From Desulfolinea sp050305405 (lineage in GTDB: Bacteria > Chloroflexota > Anaerolineae > Anaerolineales > Villigracilaceae): a stretch of 64,000 nt of DNA. The translations under genes were made by a program, and so were the position numbers. The number at the start of each line of letters is the position of its first letter. The first letter of the stretch is position 1. The notes beneath the pieces were generated by a model. The model was given only the letters and a program-made list of their open reading frames with translations. It was not told where the DNA came from and searched no databases. Where the stretch lies: the NCBI GenBank assembly GCA_050305405.1, contig JBNLFG010000009.1, positions 140,330 through 204,329 on the forward strand, written 5' to 3'. Of the stretch, positions 41,453-50,815 are shown in pieces.

Positions 41453-44400
41453 ATGAAAAATCTAATTTCAAAAACAACTTGGTTCAAACGTGGACCACAA
41501 GTCTTCGTTTCTACGTTGGTGTTGCTTGGTATCTTACTCAGTCTGATGCAAGTGCCGATCGCCTTCGCAGCCAATTACTCTGACACTTTTACATCAACTC
41601 CCTTTGCTGGGAATCCAACCAGCTTCGACACTGGTTCCATCGCTACTGGATTATCGTACAGCTGTTTTAACTGTGATTTTGCATACGACAGCGCCCCAGC
41701 CCAAGTCAACGCCTTGGCGATTAACTTTCCAGGGTATGCTTCTATCACTATTACATCTCGGGATGGTAAGGCTTTTGACTTCAATAGCATTTATGTGGAT
41801 ACGATAGAAGCTATTGAAATCACTGGTTCGGGACCAGAACCATTTACCATTTCTGTTGGTGCAGGCAGTACAGGGTCATATAGTCCCGGAGGAGGTGCTA
41901 AACATGTCACTCAGGTTGTCATGGAAAACATTGGAGCTTTCCCCGATTTTAATGTCAATTTTGACAATGTTGATGTTGAACTTGATGTTCCCGGCATGGA
42001 TATTCAGGGTAATGGCACAACCATCGTTAACGGCGACAGCACGCCTGCGTCCGGAGACGACACTGACTTTGGTTCCGTTACGGTAGGTGTACCTGTTAGC
42101 AAAACCTTTACAATCCGCAGTATTGGCGACGCCAATCTGGATTTAATCAGCTCGCCTTATGTAACCAAATCAGGTTCTGCAGACATCACTGTCACCAGCC
42201 AGCCCACCACCGACCCTATAGCCTCAGGCGGTTCAGATACCTTTACAGTGCAATGCAATCCATCCACGGCAGGTAGCAAGACAGCCACACTTAGCATCGC
42301 CAATAATTCGGAAGCAAATCCGTATACATTCGATGTAAGCTGTACTGGTACGGTTGATACCACCCCACCTAGCCTAACTTCCTTTACCTATCAAACGCCA
42401 GCAACAAGTCCAACCAATACGAGCACGCTGGTTTTCCGAGCCACATTTGATGAAAGTGTTCAGAATGTAACCACAGGGGATTTCTCAGTCGATAGCACCA
42501 GCACAGCAACAGTAACAGGGGTAAGTACGATAAGCGCCAGCACATACGATGTGACCGTTTCTGGCGGCGATTTAGCGACCTTCAGTGGCACAGTCGGGCT
42601 AAATTTAGCTGGCTCGCAAGATATTCAAGACTTGGCCGGTAACGCCTTGCCAGCCGGTGAACCAACCACTGATGAAACTTATCTGGTTGATCATATTGCC
42701 CCATCTGTCCCAACAGGATTGTCCCCAGCAGACAACGTCTACACCAACAATACTTCACCAACGCTCTCATGGGACGCAAGCACAGATGCCGGCGGAAGCG
42801 GACTGCGCACCACTAGCACTTATCGCGTCGTGGTCAATGGCACTCCAAGCAAAAACTATTACACAGCCAACACGAGCTACACACCAACGCTCCAGGAAGG
42901 TATTTTCACCTGGCACGTCTACGCGCGCGATAATGCTGGCAATACCAGCGCATGGTCTAGCCTCTATACGTTGAATATTGACACAACCAAACCTAACGTA
43001 ACCATCAACCAAGCCAGTGGCCAGTCCGATCCTACAAACAGCTCTCCTGTAGTCTTTACTGCTGTATTTGATGAACCGATCAACATAGGCACATTCACAA
43101 ATGCAGATATAAGCACTGTTGGTAGCACAGCAACAACAGGCACCGTTACCGTTTCTGAAATTACACCACCAGGCGACGGCACGACCTTCAAAGTCTCGGT
43201 TGTGGTCAGCGGAGATGGAATTGTCACTGCAACCATCCCTGCCGATGGTGTAGAAGACCGTGCCGGAAACACCAATACAGTCTCAACCAGCATAGATAAT
43301 GAAATCACTTGGGATGGAACTGCCCCAACGCTCTTAAGCATCACCCGGCAAACACCTGTATCCAGCCCGACGAACGCGGACAGCCTGACTTTCCGGGCCA
43401 CCTTCAATGAAGATGTACAGAACGTGGATGCAACAGACTTCACCGCTACCGGGACGACGGCAACCATTGCGGTTACGCAGAACTCCGCATCAGAATATGA
43501 CCTAACTCTTTCCGGGGGAGACTTGGCTGGATTGAACAGCACAGTTGGCGTGGATCTGGCTGGCGGGCAAAATATCATCGATACAGCCGGGAATGCTTTA
43601 CCCGCTGGTGAACCAGCCACCGATGAAACCTATCTGCTCGATAATACTGCACCTGGCCTGACCTCCTTTATCCGGCAAACACCTGCATCCAGCCCGACAA
43701 ACGCAAACAGCCTGACTTTCCGGGCCACCTTCGATGTAGGTGTACAGAACGTGGATGCAACAGACTTCACCGCTACCGGGACGACGGCAACCATTGCGGT
43801 CACGCAGAACTCCGCATCAGAATATGACCTAACTCTTTCCGGGGGAGACTTAGCTGGATTGAATGGCACAGTTGGCGTGGATCTGGCTGGCGGGCAAAAT
43901 ATCACCGATACAACAGGGAATGCTTTACCCGCTGGTGAACCAGCTACCGATGAAACCTATCTGCTCGATAATACTGCCCCTGGCTTGACCTCCTTTGTCC
44001 GACAGGTACCCGCATCCAGCCCGACAAACGCAAATAGCCTGACTTTCCGGGCCACCTTCAATGAAAGTGTACAGAACGTGGATGCAACAGACTTCACCGC
44101 TACCGGGACGACGGCAACCATTGCGGTTACGCAGAACTCTGCATCAGAATATGACTTAACTCTTTCCGGGGGAGACTTGGCTGGATTGAACGGCACAGTT
44201 GGCGTGGATCTAGCTGGCGGGCAAAATATCACCGATACAACCGGGAATGCTTTGCCCACTGGTGAGCCAGCGACTGATGAAACCTATCTGGTCGATAATA
44301 CTGGGCCAACAGTGACAGTTAATGAAGCAACAGCGCAGGCTGACCCGACATCAGCTTCTCCGATCAACTTTACGGTAGTCTTCAGTGAGACGACCACCAA

Positions 44401-46240
44401 CTTTGCAACCGGTGATGTAACATTGAGCGGTACAGCCGGTGCTACAACTGCTACAGTTACGGGCAGCGGTACGACCTACAACGTAGCCGCCAGCGGCATG
44501 ACCGCTGATGGCACAGTCATCGCTTCAATTGGAGCCGGAGTTGCCACAGATGCGGCGGGAAATAACAATACAGCCTCCACCAGCACAGACAATCAAGTCA
44601 CTTTTGATGGCAACCCGGAGATCGACATACAACGCCCTGCCGCTACCTCCATTGCAGATGGGGGTACAGATGCCATCGGCAACCAGGCCTTGGGCACAGT
44701 CAACCTGACATACACCATCGACAATACAGCAGGCGCTGACATTCTGACAGTAACGGGTGTAACCGCATCAAGCTTGAGCAATGTCAGCAATTTCTCATTA
44801 GACACAGCTGTGCCAATCAATGTCAACGGAGGCGCAACAGCGACCTTCGACATCTCCTTCGATGTAGGCATCAACGGTGCCTTCGGTTTCGATATGCAAA
44901 TCGCCAATAACGACGCCGATGAAGGCACATATGATATTACTGTCTCTGGTACGGGCACTGGCGGAGCGCCTGAAATTGATATCCAAAGACCGGCAGGCAC
45001 ATCTATTGCCGATGGGGGCAGCGACAATGTAGGCAGCCCGGGCGTAGGCCCTGTCACGCTTAGCTACACAATTGATAATTCAGGCGGCACAGAACAACTC
45101 AGCATCACCGATGTTACAGCCGCCAATCTAACAAATGTCAGCGGCTTCACCTTGAACACAGCCACGCCCGTCAATGTCGCAGCCGGATCGACCGGCACCT
45201 TTGGAATCTCATATACCGTCGATGCCGCAGGCGCATTTAGCTTTGATCTGGATATTCTCAACAATGATCCAGATGAAGCCAACTATGATATTCAAATAAC
45301 AGGCACTGCTGCTGATTTGGTTGTCGTGCCGGGAGGCAACACCTCCCCTCTGAATGGCGACATATTGAGCGCTGGGCCAAATATGCTAAATGTCCAATTT
45401 AGCAAAGAAATTCTAACAGGGGCAGGAGCAGGCTCTGGCGAAAACACAGCCAACTATCTGCTCGTAGAGGCTGGTCTAAACAATACTTTTGACACCATCT
45501 CCTGCCTAGGCGGCGTACTTGGCGATGATACCAATATTACAGTTGACAGCATCAGCTATAACAACGCAACCTTTACAGCCACATTGAACATCAACGGCGG
45601 AGCTGCCCTGCCAAGCGGTAGCTATCGTCTCTTTGTATGTGGCACAACATCCATTGAAGATTTATTTGGGAATGAACTTAATAATGGATTGAGCGATACA
45701 CAAGTCAGTTTCACCGTCAGCTCGCCTGCGTCCTTGCCCGAAACTGGCTTCCGGCATGGCGAAGTCACCCAGCTCCCCAAACAGCCTGCCGCCAAAGCCT
45801 ATGCCGAAACAGCGATGCTGCTCGAAATCCCCAAACTCGGCCTGAGCACAACCATTGTCGGCGTACCGCAAGCTAAAGACGCCTGGGATGTGACCTGGCT
45901 CGGTAACAGCGCAGGCTACTTGGCAGGTTCCGCCTTCCCCACTTGGGCGGGCAATACCGTTATCACCGGCCATGTTTGGGATGCCTACAATAATCCCGGC
46001 ATCTTCGCAGAGCTGAAAACGCTGAAGTACGGCGACCAAGTTCAAATCCAGGCTTGGGGCGAGACCTACACCTACGAAGTGCGCGAAAGCAAACTGGTCA
46101 AATCCAGCAATGTGAACACGGTCCTCCAATCCGAAGAATATGATTGGCTAACCCTTGTAACTTGCGAATTCTACAACCCCTTCAATGGTGAGTATCTCTT
46201 TAGAAGAGCCGTACGAGCCGTGTTGGTGAGTGTGAAATAG
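41453..46240 (+). CDS. Giant surface protein with Ig-like repeats, LPxTG motif and fused C-terminal sortase
   Basis: The protein has 1595 residues. A signal peptide (about 1-42, ending IAFAA) leads to a small beta domain and a choice-of-anchor D/ASPM-like domain (about 190-300, DTDFGSVTVGVPVSKTFTI). At least six Ig-like repeats follow (about 300-1040), three nearly identical, then two more choice-of-anchor D domains (EIDIQRP) and a domain ending at LPETGF (1428-1433). A sortase follows directly: IPKLGLSTTIVGV, His1507 in ITGHVWDA, Cys1571 in LVTCEF, LFRRAVRAV. There is no membrane segment after LPETG. The last 70 bp are almost identical to the end of the first fused-sortase gene. Confidence 0.88.
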   Translation: MKNLISKTTWFKRGPQVFVSTLVLLGILLSLMQVPIAFAANYSDTFTSTPFAGNPTSFDTGSIATGLSYSCFNCDFAYDSAPAQVNALAINFPGYASITITSRDGKAFDFNSIYVDTIEAIEITGSGPEPFTISVGAGSTGSYSPGGGAKHVTQVVMENIGAFPDFNVNFDNVDVELDVPGMDIQGNGTTIVNGDSTPASGDDTDFGSVTVGVPVSKTFTIRSIGDANLDLISSPYVTKSGSADITVTSQPTTDPIASGGSDTFTVQCNPSTAGSKTATLSIANNSEANPYTFDVSCTGTVDTTPPSLTSFTYQTPATSPTNTSTLVFRATFDESVQNVTTGDFSVDSTSTATVTGVSTISASTYDVTVSGGDLATFSGTVGLNLAGSQDIQDLAGNALPAGEPTTDETYLVDHIAPSVPTGLSPADNVYTNNTSPTLSWDASTDAGGSGLRTTSTYRVVVNGTPSKNYYTANTSYTPTLQEGIFTWHVYARDNAGNTSAWSSLYTLNIDTTKPNVTINQASGQSDPTNSSPVVFTAVFDEPINIGTFTNADISTVGSTATTGTVTVSEITPPGDGTTFKVSVVVSGDGIVTATIPADGVEDRAGNTNTVSTSIDNEITWDGTAPTLLSITRQTPVSSPTNADSLTFRATFNEDVQNVDATDFTATGTTATIAVTQNSASEYDLTLSGGDLAGLNSTVGVDLAGGQNIIDTAGNALPAGEPATDETYLLDNTAPGLTSFIRQTPASSPTNANSLTFRATFDVGVQNVDATDFTATGTTATIAVTQNSASEYDLTLSGGDLAGLNGTVGVDLAGGQNITDTTGNALPAGEPATDETYLLDNTAPGLTSFVRQVPASSPTNANSLTFRATFNESVQNVDATDFTATGTTATIAVTQNSASEYDLTLSGGDLAGLNGTVGVDLAGGQNITDTTGNALPTGEPATDETYLVDNTGPTVTVNEATAQADPTSASPINFTVVFSETTTNFATGDVTLSGTAGATTATVTGSGTTYNVAASGMTADGTVIASIGAGVATDAAGNNNTASTSTDNQVTFDGNPEIDIQRPAATSIADGGTDAIGNQALGTVNLTYTIDNTAGADILTVTGVTASSLSNVSNFSLDTAVPINVNGGATATFDISFDVGINGAFGFDMQIANNDADEGTYDITVSGTGTGGAPEIDIQRPAGTSIADGGSDNVGSPGVGPVTLSYTIDNSGGTEQLSITDVTAANLTNVSGFTLNTATPVNVAAGSTGTFGISYTVDAAGAFSFDLDILNNDPDEANYDIQITGTAADLVVVPGGNTSPLNGDILSAGPNMLNVQFSKEILTGAGAGSGENTANYLLVEAGLNNTFDTISCLGGVLGDDTNITVDSISYNNATFTATLNINGGAALPSGSYRLFVCGTTSIEDLFGNELNNGLSDTQVSFTVSSPASLPETGFRHGEVTQLPKQPAAKAYAETAMLLEIPKLGLSTTIVGVPQAKDAWDVTWLGNSAGYLAGSAFPTWAGNTVITGHVWDAYNNPGIFAELKTLKYGDQVQIQAWGETYTYEVRESKLVKSSNVNTVLQSEEYDWLTLVTCEFYNPFNGEYLFRRAVRAVLVSVK
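43319..44299 (+). repeat. Three tandem 327-bp repeats encoding Ig-like units
   Basis: Units start at 43319, 43646 and 43973, each 327 bp (109 residues). They share long identical stretches (for example TTCACCGCTACCGGGACGAC and its surroundings). The recent-looking identity suggests expansion or contraction by recombination, which changes the length of the stalk. Confidence 0.9.
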
Positions 46241-46321
46241 ATATGAATTACCCCGTCGCAAGAGGACGGGGTAATTCATATCTACCCTAAAAACACCTGT
46301 AGCAGCGACTTTAGTCGCTCT
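46239..46321. repeat. Long hairpin plus short palindrome after the giant surface gene
   Basis: Perfect 19-nt arms at 46239-46257 and 46265-46283 (AGATATGAATTACCCCGTC and its complement) start inside the stop codon. A 16-nt palindrome AGCGACTTTAGTCGCT lies at about 46306-46321. The first is a likely transcription end, although it lacks a T tract. The remaining 46322-46630 shows no gene I can support. Confidence 0.7.
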
Positions 46322-46633
46322 GAACGGCTAAAGCTGCCACTATAAAAAAATGCAAGAACTTAGGCATTGAATCAGTTTGCACAGAGATGAAAGCGGGAAA
46401 GCAAAGGGGGCAAGAAAAATAAGTGTAATGATTCCAAAATTGGCGGATCATTCTTACGAGCCCTTGAAAGACACCCACAGCAATTTCCTGTGTCCCTTGT
46501 TGAAGTTCACACTTTCAATAGTTGAGCCAACAAGTTTCAGTAGATCACGGTCTGAGATTATTTTCATAGAATCGTGAAGTGCTGAGTTTAGTCGAATGCC
46601 AACTTTCCCTTTACAAGTTTTGTATTAAATACT

Positions 46634-46666
46634 ATGACACTGGATACATTGTGTTATAATTCACAA
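46634..46666 (+). promoter_or_regulatory. Promoter with Rex-like operator for the hydrogenase operon
   Basis: ATGACA (46634-46639) and a perfect TATAAT (46655-46660) are 15 nt apart, a short spacer. The -10 box sits inside the 18-nt near-palindrome TTGTGTTATAATTCACAA (46649-46666). The Rex consensus TTGTGAAnnnnTTCACAA matches except at two positions. Rex binds DNA when NADH is low and releases it when NADH rises, a logical control for a hydrogen-evolving enzyme. The site is read from sequence; Rex binding is inference. Confidence 0.6.
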
Positions 46667-46740
46667 TGTGTTTTTCGCCCAAGGAGGTGAGACGTATTGG
46701 TGCCGTAAATGACCATACGGAAATAATTGGAGTTATAAGA

Positions 46741-47226
46741 ATGGAAATTTTTCTACTTCTTGCGGGGGCTATCTTTTGTGCATATCGTGCTACTGTATCC
46801 AAACGGATCCTTTCGTCAACTTTATATTTGGCATGTATCAGCGCCCTAACCTCGGTCGTTATGTTCATGCTGGGTGCAACCCAGGTAGCAGTGATGGAAC
46901 TCTCAGTGGGAGCGGGATTGGTCACTGTTTTGATGGTGTATGCATTAAGCGTGGTCGGTGAAGATGCACTGGATCCAAGCTCCGTTATCCCAAAACCGCT
47001 GGCACTAGGACTTGTCGGCGTGGTAACGATCATCTTAGGTTGGATGGTGTACCCAGTAATTCAAGTAAACGTCGTCACAGGCGATATTGACCTCGCCAGC
47101 GTTCTCTGGCAAAGCCGCGTACTGGATGTCTGGATCCAAATCGTGTTGATTTTTTCTGGCGTGATGGGTGTTTTGGGCTTGCTATCAGAACGAACGCCCG
47201 GACATAGCGAAGAGGTGCACAAATGA
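46741..47226 (+). CDS. Group 4 hydrogenase membrane subunit, NuoJ-like
   Basis: The protein has 161 residues. Five hydrophobic segments, with FMLGATQVAVMELSVGAGLV resembling the TM3 region of NuoJ/MrpB-type subunits. Start 46741 follows GGAG at 8-nt spacing. A stronger AAGGAGGTGA lies further up (46681-46690) without a usable start. It overlaps the NuoK-like gene by 4 bp. It is part of the proton- or sodium-pumping membrane arm. Confidence 0.75.
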   Translation: MEIFLLLAGAIFCAYRATVSKRILSSTLYLACISALTSVVMFMLGATQVAVMELSVGAGLVTVLMVYALSVVGEDALDPSSVIPKPLALGLVGVVTIILGWMVYPVIQVNVVTGDIDLASVLWQSRVLDVWIQIVLIFSGVMGVLGLLSERTPGHSEEVHK

Positions 47227-47534
47227 GTTTTTCCCCGCTAAATATTATTCTGTTCGGAATCGCTGGGCTACTCGGCGTCGGTTTTTATGGACTATTGATT
47301 ACGCGCAACTTATTCAAGATCGTGATGATGCTGCAAATTCTCATCAAAGCGGTTGTGCTGGCTTTGGTCTTTGCGGGAAAAGTCAGCGGCAACTTAGGTC
47401 TGGGACAATCCATAGCTGCTACGGTTATTGTGGCAGATACTATCGTGGCCGTTGTCGGTTTGGCGCTGGCAGTACAAGTGCGTCGTCGCTTTGGCACGCT
47501 GGATGTTCCGCAGATTTCCACGTTGAAAGGTTGA
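47223..47534 (+). CDS. Group 4 hydrogenase membrane subunit, NuoK/MrpC-like
   Basis: The protein has 103 residues with three membrane helices (IILFGIAGLLGVGFYGLLIT, MMLQILIKAVVLALVFAG, TVIVADTIVAVVGLALAV). The arrangement is that of NuoK. The glutamate usual in NuoK helix 2 appears as Gln (MLQIL) and the helix 3 glutamate as Asp (VADT), if my alignment is right. It is coupled to both neighbours by overlap or a 1-bp gap. Confidence 0.8.
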   Translation: MSFSPLNIILFGIAGLLGVGFYGLLITRNLFKIVMMLQILIKAVVLALVFAGKVSGNLGLGQSIAATVIVADTIVAVVGLALAVQVRRRFGTLDVPQISTLKG

Positions 47535-47535
47535 T

Positions 47536-49287
47536 ATGGCAGGCATGTTAATTCTTCTCATCATCGGAATTCCCTGGTTGGGCGCACTTGTTGTTTGGTT
47601 CATTGATGACCAACGCGCAAAGGTTCAGCATACACTGGCGGTGGTTTTTAGTTTGCTTTCAGGAATCACTTCGCTGATCCTTTTGGCTTTTGTAGATGCA
47701 CACCCTGCCATTAATATCGCCCTTGGCCCTGCCTTTGGCAACTTAACTTTTGTCCCTGATGGACTAGCCGTCACATTGACAGTCATTGCAACCGTCATAG
47801 GTTCATTGGCGGTTTTGTTCTCAGTGGATTATATGCACGGAGAAGCACAGCTTGGACGCTACTACTTCATGGTACTCTTCTTCATCGGCGCAATGGCAGG
47901 GTTGGTTTTAAGCGGCAATTTACTATTCATGTTTTTCTTCTGGGAGATCACTGCATTTTGTTCTTATGGATTGATCTCTTTCTACAATGACGATCCAAAA
48001 GCTGTAGCGGGTGGCATTAAAGCCCTCATCATCACACAAGTTGGCGGGGTAGGATTATTGGCTGGCACTTTGATCGCCTATGCAAATCTTGGAAGCTTCC
48101 AAATTTCCGATATGCTTGCAAACGGCAGCACAATACCAGCAGGCGCTTTATCTTTCATGGCATTTAGTTTCTTGATTGCCGCAGCCGCGAAGTCAGCGCA
48201 ATTCCCATTTCACACGTGGCTACCCGATGCGATGGAAGCCCCCACCCCAATCAGCGCTCTCATTCACGCTGCAACGATGGTCAATGCGGGCATTTATTTA
48301 CTGGCGCGCTTTTATCCTGCATTCGCATCTGTGCCTGGATGGAGAACCGCGGTCATTTCAGTCGGCGTCATCTCGGCTCTGATCACAGCCTTCATGGCAT
48401 TGACTGCCACTGATCTTAAACGTACGTTGGCTTATTCAACCGTCAGTCAACTTGGTTATATGGTTTATGCCATTGGCGCGGGCGGCGTGCTTGCGAGTCA
48501 ATTCCATTTGCTGAGTCATGCTGTTTTCAAAGCATTACTATTTCTCACAGCTGGATCGGTCATTCACGCCGTCGGCACGCGTGACATGCGCCGTATGGGC
48601 GGACTGAGCACAAAAATGCCATTTACCAGAAATGTTTTCATCATCGGGGCACTCGCGTTGATGGGACTTCCAATTCTCAACGGTTTCTGGAGCAAGGAAC
48701 TTATTCTCGAAGTCGGGCTCGAAGGCACGCCGCTCTGGGCATACATCCTCATGCTCATCGGCGCAGGCCTCACCGCCTTCTATACCTTCCGCATGACATG
48801 GATGGTTTTCTTCGGCGCACAGCGTGAAGAACTGCATGTTCACGAAACTGGCATGGCAATGAAAGTTTCGCTCGCCTTCTTATCCGTCGGCTCATTTACA
48901 ACCTGGTTATTCTTTGGTGGATTAACTAAGCTCTTGTCTGCATCCCTGCCTTTTCATGCAATCGAAGAGGAATCTACCCTGCAGATGGTCAAAGCGATCA
49001 GCTTCGCACCCGCAACTTGGTTCGCTTTACTGGTGGTTGCTCTCGGTTTGATATTCTTCTTCACTTTAGGACGAAAGGTTGCGCTGAGAGAAAATCCACG
49101 CTGGCTCAATACATTGACCGAATCATCTTTCGGATTTGAATCAGTGAATCATTTTGTTGTGAACACTATAAGCAAATTTGCTGAGAGTTTACGCGCCACC
49201 CAAACGGGACAATTGAATTGGAATATTCTCGGCATCATCAGCGCACTGTTCATTGTGCTGGCAATACTCTTATGGGGCGGTGCATAA
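47536..49287 (+). CDS. Group 4 hydrogenase antiporter-like subunit, NuoL-like
   Basis: The protein has 583 residues and about fifteen membrane segments. Conserved antiporter blocks are present: FFWEITAFCSYGLI (TM5 Glu), AAKSAQFPFHTWLPDAMEAPTPISALIHAATM (in part; Lys and His of the channel), LKRTLAYSTVSQLGYM and SHAVFKALLFLTAGSVIH. It would couple electron transfer to ion movement. Confidence 0.92.
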   Translation: MAGMLILLIIGIPWLGALVVWFIDDQRAKVQHTLAVVFSLLSGITSLILLAFVDAHPAINIALGPAFGNLTFVPDGLAVTLTVIATVIGSLAVLFSVDYMHGEAQLGRYYFMVLFFIGAMAGLVLSGNLLFMFFFWEITAFCSYGLISFYNDDPKAVAGGIKALIITQVGGVGLLAGTLIAYANLGSFQISDMLANGSTIPAGALSFMAFSFLIAAAAKSAQFPFHTWLPDAMEAPTPISALIHAATMVNAGIYLLARFYPAFASVPGWRTAVISVGVISALITAFMALTATDLKRTLAYSTVSQLGYMVYAIGAGGVLASQFHLLSHAVFKALLFLTAGSVIHAVGTRDMRRMGGLSTKMPFTRNVFIIGALALMGLPILNGFWSKELILEVGLEGTPLWAYILMLIGAGLTAFYTFRMTWMVFFGAQREELHVHETGMAMKVSLAFLSVGSFTTWLFFGGLTKLLSASLPFHAIEEESTLQMVKAISFAPATWFALLVVALGLIFFFTLGRKVALRENPRWLNTLTESSFGFESVNHFVVNTISKFAESLRATQTGQLNWNILGIISALFIVLAILLWGGA

Positions 49288-50811
49288 ATGACCCTATTAA
49301 TGACTTTCGTTGGCATGATCGTAATTCCGCTGGTCGCTTCGCCGTTGGTCTATTTATCGGGCAGACTCGGCACACAAGAAACAACTTTGCATCGCCGCTC
49401 CTTCCTCGTGCGCAGATTGGCTCTGCTCGCCATTTTGCTCGCGTGGATTCCATTTGTGCTTTCCGTGCAAACTTTCCTCGCGAGCGGAACACAACAATTC
49501 AACATCGAAACTATCTGGCTGCGCGTGGACGGCATCGCTTTATTGGCAGCCGCCATGATACTCACGCTTGGCACTTGTGTGATTTTATTCTCTGGCCCCT
49601 ACATGGCTGGCGAAGTTGGCGAAGAAAAATATTATGCCATGCTATTGGCGATGATCGGTCTGATGATCGGCCTTGCCTGCGCCGCTGACTTGTTCAATCT
49701 ATGGGTCTGGTTTGAAGGCATGGCGATCTCATCTTACTTGTTAGTCGCTTTTTATCGTGAGCAAGCCGCTTCGCTGGAAGCAGGCATGAAATATCTTGTA
49801 CAGAGCGCAACAGGTTCAATCATGGTGCTGATGGGCATCGCGCTGGTTTTGGCTAATGCCGGGACGTTGGATCTGCTTGGGATTCGAGAAACAATCAGCG
49901 GGTCCGATGTGAACCGTTTTGCTTTGCTTGGAGCAGGCGCGTTATTCGTCATCGGTTTCGGAGTCAAAGTTGCGATTGTCCCGCTTCATACCTGGCTTCC
50001 CGATGCGCATTCACAAGCCCCAAGCGGAATCAGCGCCATGCTTTCAGGTGTAGTTCTCGAAGTTGGTTTGGTCGCAATGTTGCGTGCGCTTTCCGTCTTG
50101 CCGGGCTTTTCGGCTTCGTGGGGTATCCTGTTCATGGCCTTCGGCGCGTTGAACCTTCTATATGGGAACTTACTGGCTTTGCGCCAAACGGGGGTCAAGC
50201 GCATGTTGGCGTATTCAAGCCTGAGTCATATTGGCTATATTCTTTTGGGTCTTGGCGTGGCGCTTTACTCCGGCATGGCGCTTGGTGCACAAGGCGCATT
50301 CTTTCACCTGTTCAACCACATGCTCATGAAGGGACTCGCGTTTCTGTCTGTCGGCGCATTGATCTATGGATTATTCCTACAAAACGCTTCACATGAACCA
50401 TTGACGATCAATGATCTGGCAGGGACCGCGCAAAAATATCCGCTGGTTGCGCTTACATTGAGTATTGCCGTGTTGGGACTCGGCGGTTTGCCACCCTTGG
50501 CTGGCTTCATGTCCAAGTGGCAGATTTTTGTGGCTGGCTTTCAAACTCAAAATACTTGGATCGTCTCTTTGATGATTTTCATGGCACTCAACAGCGTGCT
50601 CTCACTTGCCTATTATGCCCCGCTCGTGAATATGATGTATCGCAACTCGCCGTCTCCACAGGTGCTGGCAGGCAAACCATTGTCGAATGCAATTGTCCTG
50701 CCTCTGTTGATTATGATGATTGCTGTAATAGTGCTGGGCTTTATGCCGCAATTGATGGATTGGGTAACGGTTCCCGCTGCACAAACTTTAATTGCAATGT
50801 TTGGAAAATAA
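49288..50811 (+). CDS. Group 4 hydrogenase antiporter-like subunit, NuoN/NuoM-like
   Basis: The protein has 507 residues, second antiporter module. Blocks: WFEGMAISSYLLVAFY, GVKVAIVPLHTWLPDAHSQAPSGISAML (in part), VKRMLAYSSLSHIGYILLG and FNHMLMKGLAFLSVGAL. Its ATG follows the preceding stop directly. Two antiporter subunits suggest an arm longer than in the simplest Ech-type enzymes. Confidence 0.92.
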   Translation: MTLLMTFVGMIVIPLVASPLVYLSGRLGTQETTLHRRSFLVRRLALLAILLAWIPFVLSVQTFLASGTQQFNIETIWLRVDGIALLAAAMILTLGTCVILFSGPYMAGEVGEEKYYAMLLAMIGLMIGLACAADLFNLWVWFEGMAISSYLLVAFYREQAASLEAGMKYLVQSATGSIMVLMGIALVLANAGTLDLLGIRETISGSDVNRFALLGAGALFVIGFGVKVAIVPLHTWLPDAHSQAPSGISAMLSGVVLEVGLVAMLRALSVLPGFSASWGILFMAFGALNLLYGNLLALRQTGVKRMLAYSSLSHIGYILLGLGVALYSGMALGAQGAFFHLFNHMLMKGLAFLSVGALIYGLFLQNASHEPLTINDLAGTAQKYPLVALTLSIAVLGLGGLPPLAGFMSKWQIFVAGFQTQNTWIVSLMIFMALNSVLSLAYYAPLVNMMYRNSPSPQVLAGKPLSNAIVLPLLIMMIAVIVLGFMPQLMDWVTVPAAQTLIAMFGK

Positions 50812-50815
50812 ATTT

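Noticed and set aside
43319..44299. CRISPR array
   Set aside because: The repeats are 327 bp, contiguous and in frame, without spacers; they encode protein domains.
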